Positions 27,837 through 35,442 of a stretch of 35,442 nt of DNA are shown here, piece after piece. A program made the position numbers and the translations under genes. The notes under the pieces were generated by a model, which was not told the origin of the DNA, made no database searches, and saw only the letters and a program-made list of their open reading frames with translations. Position 1 is the first letter of the stretch, and every line of letters starts with the position of its first letter. The DNA comes from Acidiferrobacter sp. (lineage in GTDB: Bacteria; Pseudomonadota; Gammaproteobacteria; Acidiferrobacterales; Acidiferrobacteraceae). Location of the stretch: contig DAHWGZ010000001.1 of assembly GCA_027335965.1 (NCBI GenBank), forward strand, positions 1 through 35,442, given 5' to 3'.

Positions 27837-28493
27837 ATGATCGACTGGGGTTTGGTAGAGACCACGCTTTTGGACATGGACGGCACCTTGCTCGACCTGC
27901 ATTTCGATAATCACTTCTGGCAGGAGCATGTGCCTTTGCGCTACGCCGAGCAAAACGGTCTTGCGCTCGATGAGGCCAAGAGCCAGCTGTATCAGCGGTT
28001 CCGGCGCGCCGAGGGGACCCTGAACTGGTATAGCGTCGACTATTGGAGCGACGAGCTCGCGCTCGACATCGCCCAGCTCAAGGAAGAGGTCGCCCACCGC
28101 ATCGCCCTGCGCCCGTTCGTCGAGGAGTTCCTGGACGCCATGCGCGAGGCCGGCAAGCGCCTGGTGCTCGTCACCAACGCCCACGGCAAGACCGTGACCC
28201 TCAAGTTTCAACGCACCCGCATCGATCGCTACATGGACGCGGTGTTCTGCGCGCACGACCTGGGCCTCGCCAAGGAGCACGCGCCCTTTTGGGCCGAGCT
28301 GCGGGCCCTCGAGCCCTTCGAGCCGGCGCGCACCCTGCTCATCGATGACAGCCTGCCCGTGCTGCGCTGCGCGCGCGACTACGGCATTCGCCATCTGCTC
28401 GCGATCCGCAGGCCCGATCTGCGGGGGCCGGACAAGGATTGCGGCGAATTCCCGGCGATCGAGTCGTTTCGCAACCTGCTGCCGGTGGGCTAG
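27837..28493 (+). CDS. yrfG: HAD-family GMP/IMP nucleotidase (YrfG-like)
   Basis: The 218-residue product belongs to the haloacid dehalogenase phosphatases. It has motif I LLDMDGTLLDLHFDNHFW with the catalytic Asp pair at 13 and 15, motif II LVTNAHGKT, a lysine in motif III near KTVTLKFQ, and motif IV LLIDDSLPVL. The FDNHFWxEHVPxRYA stretch is specific to YrfG, which removes phosphate from GMP and IMP in E. coli. The ATG at 27837 was chosen over an in-frame TTG at 27825. The efflux operon begins 2 bp after its stop, so the four genes may be co-transcribed although the functions look unrelated. Confidence 0.9.
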   Translation: MIDWGLVETTLLDMDGTLLDLHFDNHFWQEHVPLRYAEQNGLALDEAKSQLYQRFRRAEGTLNWYSVDYWSDELALDIAQLKEEVAHRIALRPFVEEFLDAMREAGKRLVLVTNAHGKTVTLKFQRTRIDRYMDAVFCAHDLGLAKEHAPFWAELRALEPFEPARTLLIDDSLPVLRCARDYGIRHLLAIRRPDLRGPDKDCGEFPAIESFRNLLPVG

Positions 28494-28495
28494 GG

Positions 28496-29848
28496 GTGCG
28501 CAAGCTCACGCTCGCGCTCATCTGGTCGGTGCTGTCCGGTTGCGCCGTCTACCACGCCAAGCCGCTGCGCGCCCCGGCGCTCGCGGCCCTGAACGGCCCC
28601 CCGCGCCACGCGCTGATCGCCGCCGCGCGCGCCCTCAAGGTGCGGGGCCTGTCGCCGCTCGCGCTCGATTTCCAAAAGCCGCTCACCGGCAAGGAGCTGG
28701 GGGTGATCGCGGTGATCGCCAGCCCCGCCCTGCGCGCCCTGCGTGCGCGCGAGCGCATCGCCCGCGCCCAGGTGTTCGCGGCCGGGCTGCTGCCCGACCC
28801 CGTCATCCAGTTCAGCGCCCTGAAGCCCTACGGGGTCGGCGCCGCCGGACACACCACGGCCTTGTCCGACGGCTTCCTGTGGGATCTGTCGCGGCTCGTC
28901 ACCCGCTCCACCGATATCCGCATGGCCCGCGAGCGGGCGTCGGCGGTCCGCTATCAGGTGGCGTGGCGCGAATGGGTGGCGGCCAACGAGACGCGGCTGG
29001 CGGCCCGCCAGGTGTACTGGCTGAAGGCCGAGTGGCGGATCGCGCGCCGGGCCCTGGCGCTCTGGAAGGGGCATGAACTCGTGCTGCGTGGCGATCTGCG
29101 CCGCCACCTGATCGCCCGCCGCCGCTGGCTCTTTTTCGAGGCCGCCCGAGACGCGACGCGCATGAAGGTCGCGGCCTTGCACCGTGCCCTGCGCGCAGCC
29201 CGGGTCGCCCTCGCGGGCCAACTGGGTCTTTCGCCGGCGATGCCGCTCGCCATCGCCCGGCCGCATCGGCTGCGCCCGGTATCGGGCGCGCCCGGCGCGC
29301 TCTTTCATCATGCCGTATCGCGCAGGCTCGATCTCGTGGCCCTGGTGGCCGCCTACCATAGCGCCAACGCCGCGCTCTTACGCGCCGTGCTCGACCAGTA
29401 TCCGCGCCTGAGCCTCGGGGCGGCGGGCGCGCGCAACAGTTCGGGCGTGAGCGAGGCCGGTCTCCAGCTGAGCCTCGTGCTGCCGCTCTTCAACGCCAAT
29501 CGTGGCGCGGTGGCCATCGCCCGCGCGCGCCGCGCCGCGCTCTTCAAGGGCTATGTCGCGCGCCTGGCGGCGGCCCGCTCCCAGATCTACCGCCTTGCCG
29601 GGGCCCAGGCGAGCCTCGACCGCGAACTTACGCGCCTCAAGGGACGCCGCAAGGGGCTCGCGCATACCGCCCGCGCCGCGCAGGCCGCCTACCGGGCGCG
29701 CGCCCTGGGCCTCGTGTCCTACCTCACCTTGATGCAGGAACTCACCACCGTGGAGCTGAAAATGACCGCCTTACGCCTTGCCCGCGCGGCGACCACGCTC
29801 GCGCTCATCACCGCCACCGCCCGGCCGTGGTCGGGAGAACGGGCGTGA
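28496..29848 (+). CDS. TolC-family outer-membrane efflux lipoprotein
   Basis: The 450-residue product has a short signal peptide with lipobox LSGC (VRKLTLALIWSVLSGC) and two long alpha-helical repeats rich in Arg and Ala, as in outer-membrane factors. The helix turn LGAAGARNSSGVSEAGLQLSLVLPLFNANRGAVAIARA matches the TolC-family pattern of the second half. Such proteins form the trimeric exit duct of RND pumps. The start is GTG 28496, two bases after yrfG; a longer in-frame start at 28439 lies inside yrfG and lacks a signal peptide. The stop overlaps the next gene (GTGA). Confidence 0.87.
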   Translation: MRKLTLALIWSVLSGCAVYHAKPLRAPALAALNGPPRHALIAAARALKVRGLSPLALDFQKPLTGKELGVIAVIASPALRALRARERIARAQVFAAGLLPDPVIQFSALKPYGVGAAGHTTALSDGFLWDLSRLVTRSTDIRMARERASAVRYQVAWREWVAANETRLAARQVYWLKAEWRIARRALALWKGHELVLRGDLRRHLIARRRWLFFEAARDATRMKVAALHRALRAARVALAGQLGLSPAMPLAIARPHRLRPVSGAPGALFHHAVSRRLDLVALVAAYHSANAALLRAVLDQYPRLSLGAAGARNSSGVSEAGLQLSLVLPLFNANRGAVAIARARRAALFKGYVARLAAARSQIYRLAGAQASLDRELTRLKGRRKGLAHTARAAQAAYRARALGLVSYLTLMQELTTVELKMTALRLARAATTLALITATARPWSGERA

Positions 29849-30816
29849 GGTCCGCGCCCTGGGGTTTGCTGTTCGTCCCGGGCCTCGCCTTCGGCGCCGC
29901 CCCGCCAACCGTCCATGTGGCGCGCGCCGCGCGCGCCACCTATCGTCCCGCCATCCCGGTCTTCGCGCGCGTGCATGGGCCCGAGCACGTGATGGTGCAG
30001 GCGCCCTATGAGGCGATCATGGGCCCCCTGCCCGTGGCCCCTGGCAGTACGGTGGCATCCGGCGCCATCGTCGCGCGCCTGTTGCCCATGAGCCTCGCCG
30101 CCACCGTACGCGCCTTGCAGGCCCAGGCGCGGGCCGCGCACATCGCCTACGAGCAGGCCCAAGTGCTGGCCCGCCAAGGGCTGGTCACGCCCGCCCATGC
30201 GCGCAGCCTCCAGGCGCGCTGGCGGACCGATGCCGCCGCCTGGCAGGCGGCCGGTGCGCGCTTGGCGCGAGGCACGGTGCGGGCCCCGTTCGCCGGGACT
30301 GTGCGCTATAAGGCAGCGCCCGGCGCATGGCTTACGCGCGGCGCGGATGTGGTCACCATCGGCGGCGCGGGCGGTGTTTACGAGAGTTGCGCACTCACCG
30401 CGCGCGAGGCCGACCGGCTCTACGTCGGGGCGCGCGCCGTGGTTGTCGCCCATGGTTCCATGCGGCCGGCCGGGCGGGTCTATGCCCTGGCGGCGCGCGC
30501 CGACCGTCTGGGGTTCGTGCGCGCTTATGTGCGCGGCCTGCGTCAGCCGCTGCGTCCCGGACAAATCCTGCGGCTTACACTCTTTGGGCACCGGCAGGGC
30601 GCGATCGCCGTGCCACGATCGGCGCTCATGGTGCGCCATGGGCGCGCGCGCCTATATGTCTTGAAGAGCGGACGGGCGCAAGCGGTGCCGGTCAAGGTCC
30701 TGCGCATCGATGCCCACCGGGTGTTCGTCGCCGGGGCCGTGGGTCGTGGCGCGCCGGTCATCATTTCCGGCGTCGCGCGCCTGCGCGCCGGGGTGGCGGT
30801 GCGGGTCGTTCAGTGA
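29845..30816 (+). CDS. RND efflux periplasmic adaptor (membrane fusion protein)
   Basis: The 323-residue product has a signal peptide (PWGLLFVPGLAFGAAPP). A barrel-sandwich/lipoyl half follows (VMVQAPYEAIMGPLPVAPGSTVASGAIVARLL). A short helical hairpin with QAQARAAHIAYEQAQVLARQGLV comes next, then the returning lipoyl half RGTVRAPFAGTVRYKAAPGAWLTRGADVVTIG. A beta-barrel and a membrane-proximal domain with AIAVPRSALMVRHGRARLYVLKSG complete it. It bridges the inner-membrane pump and the TolC-like duct. It lacks an N-terminal metal-binding extension. The GTG start overlaps the upstream stop and its own stop overlaps the pump gene, so all three are tightly coupled. Confidence 0.87.
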   Translation: MRSAPWGLLFVPGLAFGAAPPTVHVARAARATYRPAIPVFARVHGPEHVMVQAPYEAIMGPLPVAPGSTVASGAIVARLLPMSLAATVRALQAQARAAHIAYEQAQVLARQGLVTPAHARSLQARWRTDAAAWQAAGARLARGTVRAPFAGTVRYKAAPGAWLTRGADVVTIGGAGGVYESCALTAREADRLYVGARAVVVAHGSMRPAGRVYALAARADRLGFVRAYVRGLRQPLRPGQILRLTLFGHRQGAIAVPRSALMVRHGRARLYVLKSGRAQAVPVKVLRIDAHRVFVAGAVGRGAPVIISGVARLRAGVAVRVVQ

Positions 30817-33800
30817 GGGCCTACCTCGAGGCCTTGTGGGCCAATCGTCATACCACTGCCCTGGTCGCGGTGCTCGTGCTCGCGGCCGGCGTGGTGGCCT
30901 TCAACGCCCTGCCGCGCAGCGTGTTCCCAAGCGTCAACTTCCCGCGCGTCTCGGTGCTGGTAAGCGACGGCTATCTTCCGGTGCACGCCATGCTCGTGCG
31001 CATCACCGAGCCCCTGGAGCAGGCCGCGAAAGGTGTGCCGAACGTGACGCTGGTGCGCTCGACCACGAGCAACGGCCTCTGCAAGATCCATGTGTTCTTC
31101 AATGGTGCCATCACCCCGAACAACGCCTATCTGCTGCTCGAGGCGCGCCTCGGGCAGGTGGCCTTGCCGCCGGCGGCGCACATGAGCGTGCGGCTCATGA
31201 TGCCAAGCATCTACCCGTTTGCCGAGTACGCCCTGGTCTCGCAAAAGACGACCAGCAGCGCGATGATGCCGACCTACGCCTTTACCATAAAGCCGCGGCT
31301 GCTGGACGTCCCGGGCGTCTATACCGTGGCCTCGATCGGTCGCGGCTGGCCCGAGGTGCACGTCGACCTGTCGCTGCGGCGCCTCATCACCCACCATATC
31401 GGGCTCTCGCGCATCGTGGCCCTCCTGCGTGCCCACCAGGGGCCGTATTTTGGGGGGGTCATGGCCGGCTTTCACGACAGCTTCTTGCTGACCGCAGCCG
31501 GCCGCCCCGCGACAGTCGCCGCGCTCCGCCGGCTGCCGGTGCCCCTGGGGGGCGTGCGCGGCGCCACCCTGCCGTTGTCGGCGCTCGCGCATGTCGCCGT
31601 AGGCCCCCCGCCCCGCATCCGCGGCTCGGCCGTCGCCCACCATGCCCACAGCCTCCTGATCGAGGTCGCCGCGCAGGCGAGCGCCAACGTCGAGCAGGTC
31701 GCCCACGGTGTGGCCCGCGCCATTGCCTCCTTGCGCCGGGGCCTGCCGCGCGGTGTGCGTCTGGTGCGCGACTACGACCTCTCGCGGCTCATCAAGGCAA
31801 GCCTGCATGACGTATGGATGGCGCTCATCCTGGGCACCATCATCACCTTCGCGGTGCTGCTCGCCTTCCTGCGACGCTTTGACACCGCGCTCGCGACCGT
31901 GGTGGTTGTGCCCTTGTCGCTCGCCGGGACTTTCGTGGTGCTGCATATCCTGCACCTCGGCCTCAATATCATGACCTTGGGCGGCATCACCGCCGCCATC
32001 GGCGCGCTCGTCGACCACGCCATCGTCGTGATCGAGCAGGCGACCCACGCCCATGCCCCGGGGACCATCGCCGAGCGCCGTTCGCGGGCCTTGCGCGCCG
32101 CCGGCGAGGTCTTGCCGATGATGACCTTCGCGACCCTGACCTCGGCCTTGGTGTTCGTGCCGCTCATATTGCTGAGCGGCACCATCGGTATCTTGTTTCG
32201 GCAGATGGCGGTAGCGCTTGTCACCGCGCTGGTCGTGTCCCAGGCGGTGGCGCTGTCGGTGACCCCGCTGCTCGCCACCTACCTCGCCGGGCGCGAACGA
32301 TTGGCCCCCAAGGCGTGGCGCCCGGCGCGCCGCGCGCGCGTAGCCTATGCCCGGGCCCTGCGCCGCGGCCTGCGCACGCCAATCCTCGGCATCGTGGCGA
32401 GCCTCGCGATCCTGGCGGGGGCCTACGGGATCTTCCGGGTGCTGCCCACGGCCTTCCTGCCGGCGTGGAACGAGGGCGTGATTGCGGTGCCGTTTCGCAC
32501 GGCCGTGGGAAGCTCGGCATCCCAGACGTTGGCGGTGGGGCGCGGCCTGGTGGCCATTGCCGCCCATGACCGCGAGGTCGCGACCGCCTCGGTGGTGGTC
32601 GGCCAGAGCCTCGGCAATCCGCGCGCGACCCCCAACAAGGGCGACATCGTCATGACCCTGAAGCCGCGGGCCTCGGCCATTGCCACCATGCGCGCCCTGG
32701 GGGCGCGGTTTCGCGCGGCCTATCCGAGCCTGTCGATGCTAAAGCTCCATCAGCTGCTGGTGACCCAGCTCGGCAACCTGTCGGGCGCCCACGATCCGCT
32801 CGACGTCGAGGTCTTTGGGCACAGCGCCTCGGCGCTCGCGGTCTACGCCCGGCGCCTCGAGGCGCGGCTCGCCGCAAGCCACCGCTTCGCCAACGTGAGC
32901 TTCGCCACCTCCTCGGCGGGCCCCACGATCACCATGATCCCGCGCGCGCGCGCCCTGCAGGATGGCCTCACGCCGCCCCTCCTCGGCGCCCAGCTGCTGG
33001 CCGGCTATTGGGGGGTGCCGGCGGGTTACCTGCTGCGCGGCGCCCAGATCCTGCCGATCGCGGTGTCGACGAGCCCGGCCGGGGGCATCACGGGCGCGCT
33101 TTCGCCGCGCCTGTTCGTACATGCGCCGCACGGTCCGTATGCCCCCCTCAGGGCCTTCGCCCGCGCCCGCATGCAACGCTCGGTGCCGGTCATCACCCAC
33201 CAGAATCTGGTGCCCTTCGCGGATATCGAGGTCCGTCCGCACCGCTCCATGGGGCTTGGTCAGGCGGCCGCCGCCGCGCGCCAGCTGATCGCGAAGACCC
33301 CGCTCCCGCCCGGCATCACCGCGCGCATCGGCGGTTACTACAAGGAGCAGGCCAAGAGCTTCGCGCAGATGGAGCTCACCCTGGTCTTCGCACTGCTCGT
33401 GCTGCTCGTGCTGGTCGGCTATCAGCTGCGCGCGCAGCGCGCCGCGCTCGCCGTGCTGGTGGCGACCGCGTTGAGCGCCCTAGGCTCGCTGGCCGCCCTG
33501 TGGCTGCGCGGCATCCCCCTGGACAGCACCTCGTTCCTGGGCCTCTTGCTGGTATTCGCGATCGTCGTCAACAACGGCATCTTGATCTTCGGCCAGGCGC
33601 GCCACTACAAGAGCCCGCCCGGCCGCATCGAGGTCGAGCTCGCCGCCCGCCGACGGCTGCGTCCGATCCTCATGACCATGGCCGCCGACGTCCTGGGGTT
33701 CCTGCCGCTGGCGGTGGGGGTGGGCCACGGCACCGATCTCTTGAAGCCGCTCGCCACCGCGGTCATGGGCGGCCTGGTGCTGGCCCTGGCCGCCTCGCTT

Positions 33801-33851
33801 TTCATCGGCCCGATGCTTTATATGGCGTTTTCGCGTCCACCCAGGCCGTGA
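30813..33851 (+). CDS. RND-family inner-membrane efflux transporter
   Basis: The 1012-residue pump has the RND layout: an N-terminal helix, a large periplasmic loop, six helices, a second loop and six more helices. The start is RAYLEALWANRHTTALVAVLVLAAG with PRSVFPSVNFPRVSV following. In the fourth helix GALVDHAIVVIE gives Asp401, His402 and Glu408, where AcrB has Asp-Asp and the metal pump CusA has Asp-Ala with a glutamate seven residues after the Asp. The tenth helix has VVNNGILIF (Asn920-921) in place of the AcrB lysine. The pattern is nearer to the heavy-metal (HME) pumps than to AcrB, but the substrate is not shown by the sequence. The GTG overlaps the adaptor stop. Confidence 0.9.
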   Translation: MRAYLEALWANRHTTALVAVLVLAAGVVAFNALPRSVFPSVNFPRVSVLVSDGYLPVHAMLVRITEPLEQAAKGVPNVTLVRSTTSNGLCKIHVFFNGAITPNNAYLLLEARLGQVALPPAAHMSVRLMMPSIYPFAEYALVSQKTTSSAMMPTYAFTIKPRLLDVPGVYTVASIGRGWPEVHVDLSLRRLITHHIGLSRIVALLRAHQGPYFGGVMAGFHDSFLLTAAGRPATVAALRRLPVPLGGVRGATLPLSALAHVAVGPPPRIRGSAVAHHAHSLLIEVAAQASANVEQVAHGVARAIASLRRGLPRGVRLVRDYDLSRLIKASLHDVWMALILGTIITFAVLLAFLRRFDTALATVVVVPLSLAGTFVVLHILHLGLNIMTLGGITAAIGALVDHAIVVIEQATHAHAPGTIAERRSRALRAAGEVLPMMTFATLTSALVFVPLILLSGTIGILFRQMAVALVTALVVSQAVALSVTPLLATYLAGRERLAPKAWRPARRARVAYARALRRGLRTPILGIVASLAILAGAYGIFRVLPTAFLPAWNEGVIAVPFRTAVGSSASQTLAVGRGLVAIAAHDREVATASVVVGQSLGNPRATPNKGDIVMTLKPRASAIATMRALGARFRAAYPSLSMLKLHQLLVTQLGNLSGAHDPLDVEVFGHSASALAVYARRLEARLAASHRFANVSFATSSAGPTITMIPRARALQDGLTPPLLGAQLLAGYWGVPAGYLLRGAQILPIAVSTSPAGGITGALSPRLFVHAPHGPYAPLRAFARARMQRSVPVITHQNLVPFADIEVRPHRSMGLGQAAAAARQLIAKTPLPPGITARIGGYYKEQAKSFAQMELTLVFALLVLLVLVGYQLRAQRAALAVLVATALSALGSLAALWLRGIPLDSTSFLGLLLVFAIVVNNGILIFGQARHYKSPPGRIEVELAARRRLRPILMTMAADVLGFLPLAVGVGHGTDLLKPLATAVMGGLVLALAASLFIGPMLYMAFSRPPRP

Positions 33852-34326
33852 GGCGGGAGGCGGTCCTGCGCATCTCGTCATGCATCTTGCGCCGGATCAT
33901 CCACGGTCCTATGAGCGGCGGGATATAGAACGAGGGCGTGAAGGTCGCCTCGAAGCGCGCCTTGGTGCCGCCCGCCACCGCCCGCAGACGCCACTGCGAA
34001 TAGCCCGAGCGGAAGCTCGACAGCTGCGGGATGATGACCCCGCGTACCCGCCGGTGTCCGCTCGCGGTCATGGCCTCGGTCTGGGTGACCGGGAAGCAGA
34101 TGAACAGCACGCAGCTCGTGATATGCATGCGCAGCAAGGTCAGCCCATCGCGCCGGATGACGGCACTGCGCTTGACCGCCGGGTTCAGTCGCTTGATGTC
34201 GGCATAATCGGTGATGACCTGCCACACCCGCCGGACCGGGGCGCGCAGCATCATGTCGAGGCTCATGTGGAAGTGGTCGCCGCGCGCCGACACCGCGATC
34301 TTCGTGGGGCCGGCCCACGCGGGCAT
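33802..34326 (-). CDS. SRPBCC-fold (START-like) secreted protein, start uncertain
   Basis: The product resembles polyketide-cyclase/START-like proteins: RGDHFHMSLDMMLRAPVRRVWQVITDYADIKRLNPAVKRSAVI is the typical first helix-grip segment, and SGYSQWRLRAVAGGTKARFEATF and PPLIGPWMIRRKM follow. Such proteins bind hydrophobic ligands. From ATG 34326 it is 174 residues starting MPAWAGP. In-frame sequence upstream reads LARLKPLIIGAALGAAASMPAWA, a good signal peptide, but has no ATG, GTG or TTG. An ATT at 34407 with a GAGG about 12 bp upstream is a candidate. It overlaps the RND gene end by 50 bp (convergent) and, if extended, the end of the Cys-cluster gene. Confidence 0.72.
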   Translation of the reverse strand: MPAWAGPTKIAVSARGDHFHMSLDMMLRAPVRRVWQVITDYADIKRLNPAVKRSAVIRRDGLTLLRMHITSCVLFICFPVTQTEAMTASGHRRVRGVIIPQLSSFRSGYSQWRLRAVAGGTKARFEATFTPSFYIPPLIGPWMIRRKMHDEMRRTASRLTAWVDAKTPYKASGR

Positions 34327-34366
34327 GGATGCGGCGGCCCCGAGCGCGGCGCCGATGATGAGGGGC

Positions 34367-34762
34367 TTAAGCCTTGCGAGCCCAGGTCTTGAAGCGCTTA
34401 TGGCAATACGCGAGGAGCGCCTCGTAGTCGCGGAAGTGGGCGCGGAAGTGGCGCTCGGCCGGTTCGTCGAGTTCGCAGAAGTCGTTGGAGTAGTCGCGGC
34501 ATATGGGCGGACGCGCGGTGTAGATGCCGCATGCCCCGCTCGCCTCGAGGTGCGCGCACGGCGCCTGCACGAGCAGAAACCACCCATCCTCATCCTGGTA
34601 GACCTCGATGCCTTCGTGGCTCACCTGCCATAGGAGGTGCTCAAAGTCGCAGCGCGCGCGAGGGGTGGGGATCTTCTGCGTGATGTACCGGCAGCAGATC
34701 GACGGACAGCTCGCGCATTTGCCGCGATCATCGACGATCCGCACCGGAAACGCGGCCCTCAT
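34367..34762 (-). CDS. YkgJ-family cysteine cluster protein
   Basis: The 131-residue cytoplasmic protein has eleven cysteines, including CASCPSICCRY near the start, then CDFEH, a central APCAHLEASGACGIYTARPPICRDYSNDFC and LAYC near the C-terminus. This is the CxxCxxCC...C...C pattern of the YkgJ/YcgN zinc- or iron-chelating family, which is thought to bind a metal; its function is unknown. ATG 34762 gives the natural length. It lies upstream of the SRPBCC gene on the same strand and downstream of thiC by 83 bp. Confidence 0.88.
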   Translation of the reverse strand: MRAAFPVRIVDDRGKCASCPSICCRYITQKIPTPRARCDFEHLLWQVSHEGIEVYQDEDGWFLLVQAPCAHLEASGACGIYTARPPICRDYSNDFCELDEPAERHFRAHFRDYEALLAYCHKRFKTWARKA

Positions 34763-34845
34763 GACGGCCACCGGCCACCGGCTCCTCGCGGCCCCGCCCC
34801 GATCCTCCGGCCGGTCGTCCCGCCGGCACCGCCGTGCGCTGGCAT

Positions 34846-35442
<597 letters not shown>

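Noticed and set aside
30327..30812. Longer N-terminus for the RND pump (162 extra residues)
   Set aside because: It overlaps the adaptor gene, is Arg/Gly-rich and precedes the typical RND first helix; the GTG at 30813 fits the family.

Overview
The window is a chromosomal segment from a high-GC gammaproteobacterium, centred near its left end on the replication origin. The order rnpA-rpmH / dnaA-dnaN-recF-gyrB, a Rof-like Rho modulator, asmA-mutY-yggX, a cytochrome bo3-type quinol oxidase operon, pqiAB, yrfG and ThiC/ThiG/ThiS all fit that class. The genus cannot be fixed from the sequence alone; an aerobic, possibly acidophilic or chemolithotrophic lineage is only a guess. GTG starts and 4-base stop/start overlaps are frequent.

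Layout. (1) Positions 1-7150 hold the origin region: rnpA (cut by the window edge) and rpmH on the minus strand, then dnaA, an oriC-like spacer with several DnaA boxes and an AT-rich stretch, dnaN, recF, gyrB and rof. Two 16-bp parS-like palindromes lie inside recF. (2) Positions 7176-8838 hold a minus-strand thiS-thiG-trmB operon, followed by tRNA-Gly(CCC). (3) Positions 9080-12248 hold asmA-like, mutY and yggX on the plus strand. (4) Positions 12258-14387 hold a dienelactone hydrolase-family gene and a radical SAM gene ending in a CCAEP tail, both on the minus strand, then tRNA-Phe(GAA). (5) Positions 14634-16357, directly after tRNA-Phe, look like a decayed integrated element. It carries a ParB-like fragment, an intact HigA antitoxin, a twice-frameshifted HigB toxin and a frameshifted integrase C-terminus. 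(6) Positions 16358-19280 hold pqiA-pqiB without a visible pqiC. (7) Positions 19503-23666 hold cyoABCD, in which cyoA is frameshifted. (8) Positions 23984-27754 hold glycerol-phosphate genes: a glycerophosphodiesterase and a short GlpD on the plus strand, meeting an FGGY kinase preceded by a HIT gene on the minus strand. (9) Positions 27837-33851 hold yrfG and a tightly coupled three-gene RND efflux system. (10) Positions 33802-35442 hold an SRPBCC protein with an obscure start, a Cys-cluster protein and the 3' part of thiC.

Functionally most of the window is housekeeping. The parts deserving a second look are the parS pair in recF, the DnaA box over the dnaA -35 hexamer, the decayed tRNA-Phe island with its orphaned antitoxin, the Cys form of a selenoprotein-type radical SAM enzyme, the cyoA frameshift, the domain-short GlpD, the shortened MutY cysteine spacing and the possible ATT start. 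I did not find a clearly new multi-gene system. Three of the frameshift sites fall in or beside single-base runs, so assembly error must be excluded before biological meaning is given to them.
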